DNA of 64,000 nucleotides from the NCBI GenBank assembly GCA_024233215.1, contig JACKPW010000010.1, forward strand, positions 62,001 through 126,000. Reading direction: 5' to 3'. Made by a program: the position numbers and the translations under genes. Positions 27,447-36,899 of the stretch are shown here, one piece after another. The DNA is from Verrucomicrobiales bacterium. GTDB lineage: Bacteria; Verrucomicrobiota; Verrucomicrobiia; Limisphaerales; J093. The notes under the pieces are model-generated. The model saw nothing but the letters and a program-made list of their open reading frames with translations. It was not told the origin of the DNA and searched no databases. Within the stretch, counting starts at the first letter, position 1; every line of letters starts with the position of its first letter.

Positions 27447-30400
27447 GGGGATTTCCTGGTGGGGGACTGGGGTGCTCGTGATGGAGAGCAACCACCTGGC
27501 GGAGTTCCGCCAGTAACGCCTCGAAGCTGAGCGCCGCCTTCTGCATCACCCGGGCGGCGGCCCCGTTCAACCGACGGCGGTCCTCGTCAGCCAGTTCCAG
27601 ATTGGTGAGGACAATGACCGGTGCCGCGGCGGCGACCGGGTGTTCCCGGAGCTTTTCGAGAAAGGCGAAGCCGTCCATGCGGGGCATCAGCAGATCCAGC
27701 AGGATCACCGTGGGGAGCCCGGCATCCAATCGCGCCAGACCCTCCACTCCATCGGCGGCAACCACCACGTCCCAGCCCGCCCCGGCAAGCTGCCGTTCCA
27801 GCAATTCCCGGGTCGCGGCATCATCCTCAACCAACAGCACGCGGCCGGGCAGGGCGGTCTTGCGAAAGCGTGCCATGACGTCCGTCAAATGGGCGCCGTC
27901 CACGGGCTTCACCAGGTAATCCGCAGCCCCCAGGACGTTGGCCAGGCTGCGCTCATCCAGCACACTCACGATCACCACCGGGATGTCCCGGAGCGCCGGA
28001 TCCTGCTTCAACGCAGCCAGCACCGACCACCCGTCCATGCCCGGCATCAACAGGTCGAGGGTGATGACGTCGGGATGGCAACGGCGGGCGAGGGCGAGGC
28101 CCTGATGCCCGTTGCCGGCGGCTTCGACCCGAAAGCCTGCCCGGGCAAGATTCCGCTGCAGCAACTCGCGCGCGGCGCTGTCGTCATCGATCACCAGGAC
28201 CGAGGCTCCCGGGGAAGCGATGTTCCCGTCGGCGGATTGCGGGAATGGGGCGGGGGCAACCGCCGAGGGCGGGGGGGACTCCGCCACTGCGCGCGGCAGG
28301 ATGGCGGTGAACGTGGAGCCCTTGCCGGCCTCGCTCACCGCCCTGAGTTCACCCCCCATCATGTGGCAGAAGCGCCGGCTGATGGCGAGACCCAGTCCCG
28401 TCCCCCCGTACTTGCGCGCCAGCTGTGCATCCGCCTGCGTGAAGATCTCGAAGACCCGCCCGAGCTGCTCCGGGGTCATGCCAATCCCGGTGTCCACCAC
28501 GGCAAACCTCACCCTGGGGGACCCGGCCGCTGTGGCACCCTCGGTCGGGGGTTCGGGTCGCACCTCAAGCCGGACCTGGCCGGCCTCGGTGAACTTGCAG
28601 GCGTTGGAGAGCAGGTTGAACAGGACCTGACGCACCTTGGTGGAATCGGCCCGCATCATTCCCAGCGTCGGCGAACAGACCAACTCGAGCCGGTTGCGGT
28701 TGCGCGCAGCCAGGGTTTCGACCGTGGCAATGACATCCGTGGCCAACCGGGCGATCTCGAACTCGTCGACGGTCAACGACATCTTGCCGGCCTCGATCTT
28801 GGCAAGGTCGAGGATGTCGTTGATCAGGGTCAACTGGTGCCGGGCCGCCTGCTGGACCTTCTTCAGGTCGGGGACAAGAGCCTCGTGTCCGCCGGACTGC
28901 GCGTCCTCCTCGAGCATCTCGCTGTAGCCGATGATGGCATTCAGAGGGGTGCGCAGTTCGTGGCTGACATTCGCCAGGAACTGACTCTTGGCGCGGTTGG
29001 CCTGCTCGGCCTCCTCGCGGGCGTGGTCGGCCTGGACCTTGGCATGGGTCAATTGCGCGCTTTTCTGCTCGATCTCGACCTTGGCAGCGTTCAGGCGCCA
29101 GTAGGCCTGGCCGAAATTGCGGGCCAACTGGATGGAGGTAAAGAGGACGAATACCAGCGTGCCCCCGTGCGGGAACAGGTGAATCCAGCGGGTGAAGGTC
29201 CCGGCACTGATCTGGCCGCTGAAGAGAAAGACCCACATGAGCGGCCACATCAGGGCGCTGACGAGCAGCGCCAGGAAGCCGCAGCCGACCAGCCACGCCC
29301 CTTCCCGACGCTGGTAGATGCTGGACATCAGTACCCGCACCATCTCGAGCGGCATGAATAACAGCAGGATGCCCAGACCGATGATCGCGGACAGCAGGAT
29401 GCCCGAGTCAAGGCCCTCGATCTGGCCGGCGGGCAGGGCACCGGCAAAGAGCTGGTTGATTTGGCGTGCGGTGAAGAGCAGCCCCGCGGTCACTGCGGAG
29501 GACAGGCCGAGAAACCCGACGAATACCGCCGGCACGCGGGGACAGAACAGGGAATAGAGAAAACGCAGACCAAGCAGGAGGAACACGAGCGCGCCGATCG
29601 CCAGCCCCGGCACCCCGAGAACCCCGCTCCCGATCGTCCAGGTCAGCGCCGCCGCGGAATAGGAGAACAGGGAGTAATAGAGATTTGTCGGGTTGTTCGG
29701 GAACAGGATGAACAGGAGGAAATGGATCAGCGCGAATGGCAACAACAGGCCGGCAAACAGGTAGGAGATCGCCAGGTTGCGCTTCTCATACACCCCCTTC
29801 AACGGCTCCGGCACCGCCAGGCTGCGCAGGCCGATCAACGCGAACCCTCGCGTCAGGGCGTCGTTGTCCTCGTCACTCACCGCCTTGCTCAAGGCCTCCA
29901 CGATGGGCAGGGAGGTCACTCCCACCTGCCCAAGCAGGAACGCACCCGCCCGACGGGAATCGGCATGGGGCGAATCCAACAGTTCCGTCAGCGCCGTGGC
30001 CGCCTCCCCCAACCTCGGAATCAGCCGGAGGATCACGGTCGGATTGAGCTGCAGCAACAGCCGTGGATTCCGCGAGACCGCCTCCGCCAGGACCTGGTCA
30101 AACTCGTTCGTCATCGCGAGGGAGTGTTCCGCGGTCGGGTAGATCAACGGCGGCAACCGGTCCCATCCCGGCCGCAAGTGCAAATCAGCATTCGTCACCG
30201 CCCCGTGCGGATGAGTCGCGATCAGCTCGTAGTCCACCCCCGGTCGGCGCACCGTCAGCATCCGGAACATCCCGCGGGGATCTGCCAGGGTGCTCTGCAA
30301 CGGCTGACCGTCGGCACGCAGTTGCACCAACGACGGCAGGCAAACCTCCCCACCCGCATGACTCACCCGCCCCGACAGCAGCACCCGGTCCTGGAAGCCC

Positions 30401-31143
30401 GCTGCGTCCGGAAGTCGCTCGATCCGGGTTTGAGCCGACTTCATCAGCCGTCCGTCATGGCGTCCCGGGCCGGCATCCCGGGCGGTGCCGTCGTCAAAGG
30501 ACCAGCAGGCCGCCAACCCGGGCTCGTTGCCGACGGGCTTGGAGAACATGTCCTCCCGCACCTGCCGGGGACTTCGCTCCTCGCTCCATACCCGGACCTC
30601 GTCGATCATCCCGGCAAACCGCACCTCCCGGTCGGTGGCAGTCACCGTCTGGCCAATGCAGTGACGCCCGCCCGCCCCCAGTGACGCCAGTCCTCCGGGG
30701 AAAGGGTTTCGCTCCACCGACACGCCGTCGAGAAGCAGCCGCATTCCACCGGGACCGCACACCGCGGCGATGTGCGTCCACTGGTTCGTGCGAATCGCGT
30801 TGGGAAACCAGCAGACGTTGGTGAAAGGCCGGGAGGAATCGGTGATGGCGAACCAGAGGGTGTCGCCGTCGACAAAGCCCAGGCTGAGTTGCTGCCGCGG
30901 CCGGCCGTAATCGTAGACGAGCTGCGGCGCCTGCCGGTCCAGATGGTCCAGGCGAACCCAGGCCTCGATGGTGGCGGACCGGAGCCCGCTGAAGACCCCG
31001 GCAGGCAGCTCGACATACCCCCCGGTTCCGTCCAGGGCCAGCACCCGGTTTGTCTGTGCCAACGCCGGCAGCCCACCCGTCAGGCCGCATACCAGCCCCA
31101 GAACCAGTCCGGCGAGCCGTCGATTGAGCGTTGGAGATCTCAT
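27424..31143 (-). CDS. Hybrid histidine kinase with LamG-like sensor and two receiver domains
   Basis: 1239 residues from ATG 31143, chosen for the signal peptide RRLAGLVLGLVCGLTGGLPALA. In order: a LamG/concanavalin-like domain (LDGTGGYVELPAG, WTHIAAVCGPGGMRLLLDG, GMIDEVRVWSEERS), a short beta domain resembling carboxypeptidase regulatory repeats (LSGRVSHAGG), a helical HEAT-like stretch, about seven membrane segments resembling 7TMR-DISM, a coiled coil, HisKA with SHELRTPLNA (H about 728), HATPase (DTGIGMTPEQLGRVFEIF, GTGLGLAISRR), and two REC domains (LVIDDDSAARELL; LLVEDDAATRELL). Presumably it senses an extracellular carbohydrate or similar ligand. The kinase-RR-cyclase order suggests it controls cAMP output. 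Confidence 0.92.
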   Translation of the reverse strand: MRSPTLNRRLAGLVLGLVCGLTGGLPALAQTNRVLALDGTGGYVELPAGVFSGLRSATIEAWVRLDHLDRQAPQLVYDYGRPRQQLSLGFVDGDTLWFAITDSSRPFTNVCWFPNAIRTNQWTHIAAVCGPGGMRLLLDGVSVERNPFPGGLASLGAGGRHCIGQTVTATDREVRFAGMIDEVRVWSEERSPRQVREDMFSKPVGNEPGLAACWSFDDGTARDAGPGRHDGRLMKSAQTRIERLPDAAGFQDRVLLSGRVSHAGGEVCLPSLVQLRADGQPLQSTLADPRGMFRMLTVRRPGVDYELIATHPHGAVTNADLHLRPGWDRLPPLIYPTAEHSLAMTNEFDQVLAEAVSRNPRLLLQLNPTVILRLIPRLGEAATALTELLDSPHADSRRAGAFLLGQVGVTSLPIVEALSKAVSDEDNDALTRGFALIGLRSLAVPEPLKGVYEKRNLAISYLFAGLLLPFALIHFLLFILFPNNPTNLYYSLFSYSAAALTWTIGSGVLGVPGLAIGALVFLLLGLRFLYSLFCPRVPAVFVGFLGLSSAVTAGLLFTARQINQLFAGALPAGQIEGLDSGILLSAIIGLGILLLFMPLEMVRVLMSSIYQRREGAWLVGCGFLALLVSALMWPLMWVFLFSGQISAGTFTRWIHLFPHGGTLVFVLFTSIQLARNFGQAYWRLNAAKVEIEQKSAQLTHAKVQADHAREEAEQANRAKSQFLANVSHELRTPLNAIIGYSEMLEEDAQSGGHEALVPDLKKVQQAARHQLTLINDILDLAKIEAGKMSLTVDEFEIARLATDVIATVETLAARNRNRLELVCSPTLGMMRADSTKVRQVLFNLLSNACKFTEAGQVRLEVRPEPPTEGATAAGSPRVRFAVVDTGIGMTPEQLGRVFEIFTQADAQLARKYGGTGLGLAISRRFCHMMGGELRAVSEAGKGSTFTAILPRAVAESPPPSAVAPAPFPQSADGNIASPGASVLVIDDDSAARELLQRNLARAGFRVEAAGNGHQGLALARRCHPDVITLDLLMPGMDGWSVLAALKQDPALRDIPVVIVSVLDERSLANVLGAADYLVKPVDGAHLTDVMARFRKTALPGRVLLVEDDAATRELLERQLAGAGWDVVVAADGVEGLARLDAGLPTVILLDLLMPRMDGFAFLEKLREHPVAAAAPVIVLTNLELADEDRRRLNGAAARVMQKAALSFEALLAELRQVVALHHEHPSPPPGNPHDEDTAG

Positions 31144-31379
31144 GTTGCTGACGCGCGGAGAAACATGGTCGCGGCACCCCGCGGTCTTGACAACCCGAAA
31201 GGCGTCCGGGCGGAGGCCCCCGTCGCCCACCCGGGGGCATTCCCTTCCGGATCGCCCTCAGGGGAAGATGCGTTGCAGGGCCGGTTGGTTTCATCAAAGG
31301 CAGACCCGCATTCGGCGCCAGGACTCCCAGCCACCGCGAACGGATTGACTCCGTCCCCCTCCCGGGGCATACCGGATGG

Positions 31380-32393
31380 GTGCCTCGCCTCGCACGCATC
31401 GAGTACCCGGGCGCCTGCTATCATGTGCGCAGCCAGGGCCGTAACGGACGGCGCCTGCTGGCCGAAGCCGGGGATCGCCGGGCGTTTCTGGACTCGCTTG
31501 GCGCCGCGGCCAGCAGGACCGGCTGGCGGGTGCTGGCGTTCTGCCTGTCGCCGGCGGATTTCCAGCTGGTTTTGCAGACCCCCGAGGCGAACCTCGCCGA
31601 CGGCATGAAATGGTTGCTGGGGCGGTTCACGGGCGGATACCACCGGCGCCACGCTACGAAGGGGGCGTTGTTTCGCGCCCGGTATCGCGCGCTGCTCATC
31701 CAGCCGCCCCCGGGCCCGTGGCTGGGGCGGGTGATCGATTACGTCCACCTCACCCCGGCCCGTCGGGGGCTCATCACTGCGACCACACCACTGGCGGATC
31801 ACCCCGTCAGCAGCCTGCCGGCCTTCCTTTCAACAACCGCCGAACACCCCCGTTGGCTCAACCGCCAACAGGCCGGGCGCGCCCTTCGTGAAGCCGACTT
31901 CCAACCAGGCGAACAGAATCCCACCGTCGCCTACGCGATCCACCTCGACACTCTCCGGCGGGAGGCTCCCCTCCCCTTCTGGAGGCGCATCGAACGGGGA
32001 TGGTGCCTCGGCGACGACGCCTTCAAGAACTCCATGACGGGGTGGTCTCGCGGCCGCCGGGCCGGGTCCCTGAAGCGCGGGAAGACAGAGGATCCGACCG
32101 CCACCGCCGAACGCATCATCCGCGAGGAACTCGCCGCACTCGGCTGGGATGAGCAAACGCTTGCCAGGAGTCCGAAGATGGCGCCTGCGAAGGCACACAT
32201 TGCGGGCCGGCTGCGGCGGGAGACGCTGCAGACTCTGGCGTGGATTGCCCGTCGGCTGCACATGGGAAGCGTCAACACCGCACGCAACCTGCTCCTGATC
32301 CAGCGGCAGGCTGAGGCGGAAACCGGGGCAACCGCCGTCGCCGCAGCAATGCCGGAGCCCTGGTTGGAGGAATTCGATGTCCGTTGGGACTAG
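31380..32393 (+). CDS. RAYT/Y1-transposase-like protein with degenerate HUH motif
   Basis: 337 residues from GTG 31380. The N-terminal PRLARIEYPGACYHVRSQGR and the LFRARYRALL and YVHLTPARRGL segments match REP-associated tyrosine transposases (Y1_Tnp, IS200-like). The place where the family has N-H-Y-H-L (the HUH metal-binding pair) reads SPADFQLVLQTP, so both metal histidines are replaced. The C-terminal third adds a helical region ending IARRLHMGSVNTARNLLL, which looks like a helix-turn-helix. No terminal inverted repeats flank it. It may be a domesticated DNA-binding protein, not an active transposase; the palindromes elsewhere in the window fit the RAYT/REP association. Confidence 0.75.
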   Translation: MPRLARIEYPGACYHVRSQGRNGRRLLAEAGDRRAFLDSLGAAASRTGWRVLAFCLSPADFQLVLQTPEANLADGMKWLLGRFTGGYHRRHATKGALFRARYRALLIQPPPGPWLGRVIDYVHLTPARRGLITATTPLADHPVSSLPAFLSTTAEHPRWLNRQQAGRALREADFQPGEQNPTVAYAIHLDTLRREAPLPFWRRIERGWCLGDDAFKNSMTGWSRGRRAGSLKRGKTEDPTATAERIIREELAALGWDEQTLARSPKMAPAKAHIAGRLRRETLQTLAWIARRLHMGSVNTARNLLLIQRQAEAETGATAVAAAMPEPWLEEFDVRWD

Positions 32394-32626
32394 GCGCGAA
32401 TCCCGGACGTCGAACAGTCCTCAGGGCAGAGATCCAGAGCCGGTCTGATCGGCCCCTTGGGAATCCTGTCGCACAACGGCAGCCCACCCAAACCGCCGGC
32501 AAGCGCCCCCTCCAGCCCCGCCGCCCCCCGCTGGCACCTCCTTCCGACAGGCGGTTAAGCAGGGCCCCAAGTTTTGCAGCATCACAAAAAACTTTCTAAT
32601 AGTTTGACTGTTGTTGGTTAGCCGTA

Positions 32627-32654
32627 TTGACAGCCCTCAATTCCTGATTATAGT
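32627..32654 (+). promoter_or_regulatory. Strong sigma70-like promoter of asd
   Basis: TTGACA (32627-32632), 16 bases, TATAGT (32649-32654). The predicted transcript starts near 32661, only about five bases before the asd ATG at 32667, so the mRNA would have almost no 5' leader and no Shine-Dalgarno site. Confidence 0.7.
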
Positions 32655-32666
32655 GGCCGGCACGTT

Positions 32667-33674
32667 ATGAAGCCGAATCCGCATGTGGCCGTGGTCGGCG
32701 CCACGGGAGCCGTGGGCGTCGAGATGATCAAGACGTTGGAGAAGCGCAACTTCCCGGTGGGACAGTTGACCCTGCTCGCCTCCGCGCGCTCGGTGGGCAA
32801 GGAACTGCCTTTCCAGGGCAAGCCCGTTGCGGTCCGGGAGCTGACGAAGGAGGCGTTCGCCGGCATCGATATCGCCCTGTTCAGTGCGGGGGGGAGCATT
32901 TCGCGGGAATTCGCTCCTGCGGCGGTCGCGGCGGGTTGCGTGGTGGTGGACAATTCCAGCGCGTTTCGGATGGACCCGGACGTGCCGTTGGTGGTTCCCG
33001 AGGTGAACGCCGCCGATGTGGCCGGTCACAAGGGGATCATCGCCAATCCGAATTGCACCACGGCCATCACGCTGATGGCGCTGTACCCGCTGCACGCGGC
33101 CTTCGGCTGCACGCACATCTTCGCCTCGACCTATCAGGCGGTGAGCGGCACCGGTGCCAAGGCCATCGAGGAACTGCGGCAGCAGGTGGACCAGATCGCC
33201 CACGGGCAACCGGTCACGCGCTCCGTGTATCCCCACCAGATCGCCTTCAACGTACTGCCTCACGTGGACGCGTTCCTCGACACCGGCTACACGAAGGAGG
33301 AAATGAAAATGGAGAACGAAGGACGCAAGATCATGCATCACCCGGGCTTCCGCGCCAGTGTGACCTGCGTCCGGGTGCCGGTGTATCGCGCCCACTCCAT
33401 CGCGGTGAATGCCGCGTTTGAAAGGCCCGCCAGCGTGGAAGACGCCTTGGCGGTGCTGCGTCAGGCGCCGGGCCTGGACGTGATCGACGAGCCGGCAAAG
33501 TGCGCCTACCCACTGCCGCTGGTGCAGGCCGAACAGGACAATTGCGCGGTGGGAAGGATCCGGAAGGATTGCGCCATGGACAATGGGTTGTGTTTCTGGG
33601 TCAGTGGGGATCAGTTGTTGAAGGGCGCAGCCCTGAACGCGGTCCAGATCGCTGAGGAACTGCTGACAATCTGA
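32667..33674 (+). CDS. asd: Aspartate-semialdehyde dehydrogenase
   Basis: 335 residues. Reduces aspartyl phosphate to aspartate semialdehyde for lysine/DAP, threonine and methionine synthesis. HVAVVGATGAVGVEMIKTLEKRNFP (NADP loop), FSAGGSISREFAPAA, NPNCTTAITLMALYPLH with catalytic Cys and TYQAVSGTGAKAIEEL fit the family. The start is fixed by the conserved N-terminus that begins at once with the NADP-binding strand. It converges on the peptidase gene, six bases away. Confidence 0.96.
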   Translation: MKPNPHVAVVGATGAVGVEMIKTLEKRNFPVGQLTLLASARSVGKELPFQGKPVAVRELTKEAFAGIDIALFSAGGSISREFAPAAVAAGCVVVDNSSAFRMDPDVPLVVPEVNAADVAGHKGIIANPNCTTAITLMALYPLHAAFGCTHIFASTYQAVSGTGAKAIEELRQQVDQIAHGQPVTRSVYPHQIAFNVLPHVDAFLDTGYTKEEMKMENEGRKIMHHPGFRASVTCVRVPVYRAHSIAVNAAFERPASVEDALAVLRQAPGLDVIDEPAKCAYPLPLVQAEQDNCAVGRIRKDCAMDNGLCFWVSGDQLLKGAALNAVQIAEELLTI

Positions 33675-33680
33675 AACCGC

Positions 33681-34061
33681 TCACAGGAGCCCGCGCTCCT
33701 CCACCCCGTCCTCGTCCAGCCCGAGGTAGTGTCCCAATTCGTGGAGATAAGTGGTGCGAACCTCACCCCGGAACAGGTCCTCGTCCGCTTCGGCAAAGTC
33801 CCACAGATTCTCCAGGTAGAGAATCACCTGTGACGGCACGTCCGCCAGGGCGGTCTCCGCCTCGTCAAAGCTCGCCCCCACGAACAATCCGAGCACGTCC
33901 ACGTCGATTCCATCCGCCACGGTCTCGGCATTGGGCACCGCCTCAAACGTCACCGGCAGTTCCTCAGCGTGCCGGCGCAACTCGGGCGGCAACGCGCGAA
34001 TTGTGCGCGTGACCACCGCTTCCGCCACCCGCTGCAACCAAAGCAAGTCCGGCGGCTTCAT
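33681..34061 (-). CDS. Zincin-like metallopeptidase family protein
   Basis: 126 residues of the minimal metallopeptidase family (PF06262). The C-terminal TTYLHELGHYLGLDEDGVEERGL contains H-E-x-x-H-x-x-G-x-x-x-x-D, with two His and an Asp for zinc. The role of the family is not well known. Its start overlaps the repressor gene stop (ATGA at 34058), so the two are co-translated. Confidence 0.88.
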   Translation of the reverse strand: MKPPDLLWLQRVAEAVVTRTIRALPPELRRHAEELPVTFEAVPNAETVADGIDVDVLGLFVGASFDEAETALADVPSQVILYLENLWDFAEADEDLFRGEVRTTYLHELGHYLGLDEDGVEERGLL

Positions 34062-34492
34062 GCGGCGTTCATGGGGCGGATACGGGACTGTCGGAAACGC
34101 TCCAGCACGGCCGGATTCCGCTCCAGAAACCTGGCCAGGTCCGCCAGCACGGTCACCGTGGCCGGGCTGAGGTGATGCTCGATCCCCTCGATGTCACGGC
34201 GTTGGGTGGCCTCGTCCAGATCCAGCACTGAGAAGAACCGGGACAGGGTCTCATGCCGCTCCTGAATCGTGGCGGCCACCTCCAGTCCCTTCGGGGTCAG
34301 CGCCACCCCCCGGTACTTCTCATAGTCCACAAAGCCCTGCTCCCCCAACTTCTGAATCATCCGGGTCACCGATGCCTGCGTGACCCGCAGCGTGGAGGCA
34401 ATGTCCACGACCCGGGCGTAACCTTTGCCCTGAATCAACTCGTGGATGCGCTCCAGATAATCCTCGGCGCTCTGACTGGGTGCGGCCGCCAT
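34058..34492 (-). CDS. DtxR/MntR-family metal-dependent repressor
   Basis: 144 residues from ATG 34492; longer open frames upstream are antisense noise. The N-terminal winged helix reads SAEDYLERIHELIQGKGYARVVDIASTLRVTQASVTRMIQKL, the typical DtxR start, then the metal-binding dimerisation region RHETLSRFF and EGIEHHLSPATVTVL. No SH3-like third domain, so MntR-like. Such proteins repress metal uptake genes when Mn or Fe is bound; the target here is not visible. It is divergent from the tcdA-like gene with 117 bp between. Confidence 0.88.
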   Translation of the reverse strand: MAAAPSQSAEDYLERIHELIQGKGYARVVDIASTLRVTQASVTRMIQKLGEQGFVDYEKYRGVALTPKGLEVAATIQERHETLSRFFSVLDLDEATQRRDIEGIEHHLSPATVTVLADLARFLERNPAVLERFRQSRIRPMNAA

Positions 34493-34609
34493 GATCTTCT
34501 CACGCCCTATAAACCACACCCCGCCCCCCCGAAGCAAGCCATGCCCGCCACTCGGAAGTCCCGGCTCCGGCCTTGGAATCACCGGTCGTCCCCGCGAGAA
34601 TCCCGCCGC

Positions 34610-35383
34610 ATGGACGACTGGTCGGAGAGATTCGGTGGGATCGGCAGGCTGTTTGGCACCGCCGGCCTGGATCGCCTGCGCGCCGCGCGCGTCATGGTGG
34701 TCGGCATCGGCGGCGTCGGCTCGTGGGTCGTGGAAGCCCTGGCCCGTTCGGGTGTGGGCCACCTGCGTCTGGTGGACCTCGACGACGTCTGTGTGACCAA
34801 CGTCAACCGCCAGCTGCACGCCCTGGACGGAACCATCGGTCGCCCGAAGGTACACGTCATGGCCGAACGCGTCCACTGTATCAACCCCGCCTGCACCGTC
34901 GAGCCGGTGGCGGACTTCTTCACCGCGCAAAATGCCGATGAACTGCTCACCGTCGCCCTCGACCACGTGGTGGATGCCATCGACAACGCCCCCTTGAAAG
35001 CCCTGCTCGTGGCTCGATCCACCGCCTTGGGCCGGCCCGTGACCACCTCGGGGGGAGCAGGGGGGCGGCGTGATCCCTCGCGCATCATGCGGACCGACCT
35101 GGCGGCCAGCACCCACGACCCCCTGCTCGCGGAAGTGCGACGAATCCTCCGTCGGGAACACGGTTTTCCCGCTGCGGGCATTCCGTTCGGCGTGGAAAGC
35201 GTCTTCTCCACCGAGGCACCGGTGTTTCCGACCCCGGACGGTGGCATCTGCCCGATCCGCGAACCGGACTCCGACCTTCGACTTGATTGTCACCGTGGTT
35301 TCGGCACCGCGAGCTTCGTCACGGGGGCGTTCGGTCTGGCGCTGGCGGGGTCCGTGGTCCGTCGCCTGGCCGGACGCACCTGA
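34610..35383 (+). CDS. tcdA: tRNA threonylcarbamoyladenosine dehydratase (ThiF/E1-like)
   Basis: 257 residues from ATG 34610. RFGGIGRLFGTAGLDRLRAARVMVVGIGGVGSWVVEALARSGVGHLRLVDLDDVCVTNVNRQ is the TcdA/CsdL pattern with the G-x-G-x-x-G nucleotide loop and adenylating Arg; VVDAIDN and GAGGRRDPSRIM follow. TcdA cyclises the t6A37 modification of tRNA to ct6A. It stands alone in front of the HEAT genes. Confidence 0.93.
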   Translation: MDDWSERFGGIGRLFGTAGLDRLRAARVMVVGIGGVGSWVVEALARSGVGHLRLVDLDDVCVTNVNRQLHALDGTIGRPKVHVMAERVHCINPACTVEPVADFFTAQNADELLTVALDHVVDAIDNAPLKALLVARSTALGRPVTTSGGAGGRRDPSRIMRTDLAASTHDPLLAEVRRILRREHGFPAAGIPFGVESVFSTEAPVFPTPDGGICPIREPDSDLRLDCHRGFGTASFVTGAFGLALAGSVVRRLAGRT

Positions 35384-35426
35384 CACTGGCACCCCTGTGC
35401 GGAGGGGTTTACTGTGCGCGACCGGA

Positions 35427-36899
35427 ATGCGTTGGAAGCCCCGCAGAACGACCCTGGCACTCACGCTCGCGGCCTGCGCCGTCGGCGTGTTGCCGTGCCT
35501 GCTCCGACGGGGGGAACCGGTGTACGACGGACAATCGCTGACCTACTGGATTGGCCGACAGGTCGCCGGATCTTTCCGGGAACGGGCCGACGCCACCCAG
35601 GTTCTCACGCGGATTGGCCCCGAAGCCGTGCCGACCCTGACCCACCTGCTCGCGCGGAGTGAGCACAGCATCGGACAGGCCCTGCGAGAGCAACTCAGCG
35701 GGTGGTTTCCGGACCAGTTCAGCCCCCCGCCCAACCCCGTGTCCATCCGCCAGCAGGCAATCACGCTGCTGGGCCGATTGGGTCCGCCGGCAGCCTCAGC
35801 GGCACCGGCCCTGCTCAAGCGTCTCGAATCCGCCGACCCCGTGGAACGGCAACTCTTGGAGGAGGCCCTCCTCAGCCTGGGCAGCGGCGCCGGAGACGTT
35901 CTCGCCAAAGGGTTGCAGCACCCTTCCCGGGAGGTCCGAACCAGCGTCGCCAAAGTGCTTCCCCTCTCCGGCGTGAGATTGGACGCTTCAGTCCTGCTGC
36001 CGCCGTTGCAGGAATTGAGCCAAAGCGAGGACGCGGAGGCCCGCTGTGCCGCCGCGCGGGCACTCACCATGCTGGCGCTGCGCCAGGATACGCCGGTGGT
36101 CATGGATGGAGTCCGGCGACTTGCGCAGGATTCGGAACCGATGGTCGCTTTCGGCATTCTCTCCGGCTGCGACCCTGCCCCCTCCCTGGGTGCCTTCCCG
36201 GCCTTCGAGAGCTTCCGGGAACCCATGCCCGCCGGGGCGGACCTCCCCCCCCCGGCCCCTCAAGCATGGGTGCTGCTCGCCGACCTCATGGAACATCCCT
36301 CTGCCGAGGTCCGCGCGATGGCGGCCGCCCGTCACTGGCAACTCGCTCACGATGCCGGGCGGGTGCTGCCCGTATTCACCAACGTCTTGCAGGAACCGCG
36401 CGTCATCTGGATGGCCGCCTCCGGGTTGCGGGCCATGGGGCCTGCCGCGGAACCCGCCATCCCCGCCCTGCTCGAGGCCGTCCCAAGGGAACCGGTTCAC
36501 CGCCCCGACCGCACCCCAGCCACCAGCGCGATGGCGTTGGCGGCAATCGGTCCCGCCGCCCTACCAGGTCTGCGGCAACTGCTCGACCATCCGGAGTTGA
36601 ACGTCCGGCTGTCAGCGGCGCACGCGCTCCGCCAGTTCGGCCCCGCCGCAGCAGATGCGGTCCCCGGCCTGATACGACTGCTGGAGGAACCCTCGGATGA
36701 GGCAAAGACGCTCGCAGGGGACACCCTTGGCATCATCGGTCCCGCCGCCAGGCGGGCCCTGCCGCGGCTTGAGACGCTGGAACAACACTCGCGTGGTTAC
36801 CCCCAGGCTGCCGCCGCAGAAGCGATCCGTCGCATCCGACAGCCCCCCCCTGCACCCATGTCCGCAGAGCCCGGACCACCCCTTTCGCCCGCCGGATGA
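35427..36899 (+). CDS. Membrane-anchored HEAT-repeat protein 1
   Basis: 490 residues from ATG 35427. An N-terminal signal-anchor (TLALTLAACAVGVLPCLL) is followed by VYDGQSLTYWIGR and then successive HEAT/PBS-lyase-type repeats, for example QQAITLLGRLGPPAASAAPALLKRL, EARCAAARALTML, WMAASGLRAMGPAAEPAIPALLEAV and SAAHALRQFGPAAADAVPGLI. Such solenoids bind other proteins. The N-terminal YDGQSLTYWI and the second gene's VQGRPLNFWLRD are similar, so the two proteins are probably paralogues. The end overlaps the next gene (ATGA). Confidence 0.78.
   Translation: MRWKPRRTTLALTLAACAVGVLPCLLRRGEPVYDGQSLTYWIGRQVAGSFRERADATQVLTRIGPEAVPTLTHLLARSEHSIGQALREQLSGWFPDQFSPPPNPVSIRQQAITLLGRLGPPAASAAPALLKRLESADPVERQLLEEALLSLGSGAGDVLAKGLQHPSREVRTSVAKVLPLSGVRLDASVLLPPLQELSQSEDAEARCAAARALTMLALRQDTPVVMDGVRRLAQDSEPMVAFGILSGCDPAPSLGAFPAFESFREPMPAGADLPPPAPQAWVLLADLMEHPSAEVRAMAAARHWQLAHDAGRVLPVFTNVLQEPRVIWMAASGLRAMGPAAEPAIPALLEAVPREPVHRPDRTPATSAMALAAIGPAALPGLRQLLDHPELNVRLSAAHALRQFGPAAADAVPGLIRLLEEPSDEAKTLAGDTLGIIGPAARRALPRLETLEQHSRGYPQAAAAEAIRRIRQPPPAPMSAEPGPPLSPAG

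Noticed and set aside
27640..29361. 573-residue open frame opposite the hybrid kinase
   Set aside because: Antisense to HisKA/HATPase/REC coding sequence; no family resemblance.
31144..31379. Terminal inverted repeats around the RAYT-like gene
   Set aside because: No convincing matching ends in the flanks of 31380-32393, so I do not call a complete mobile element.
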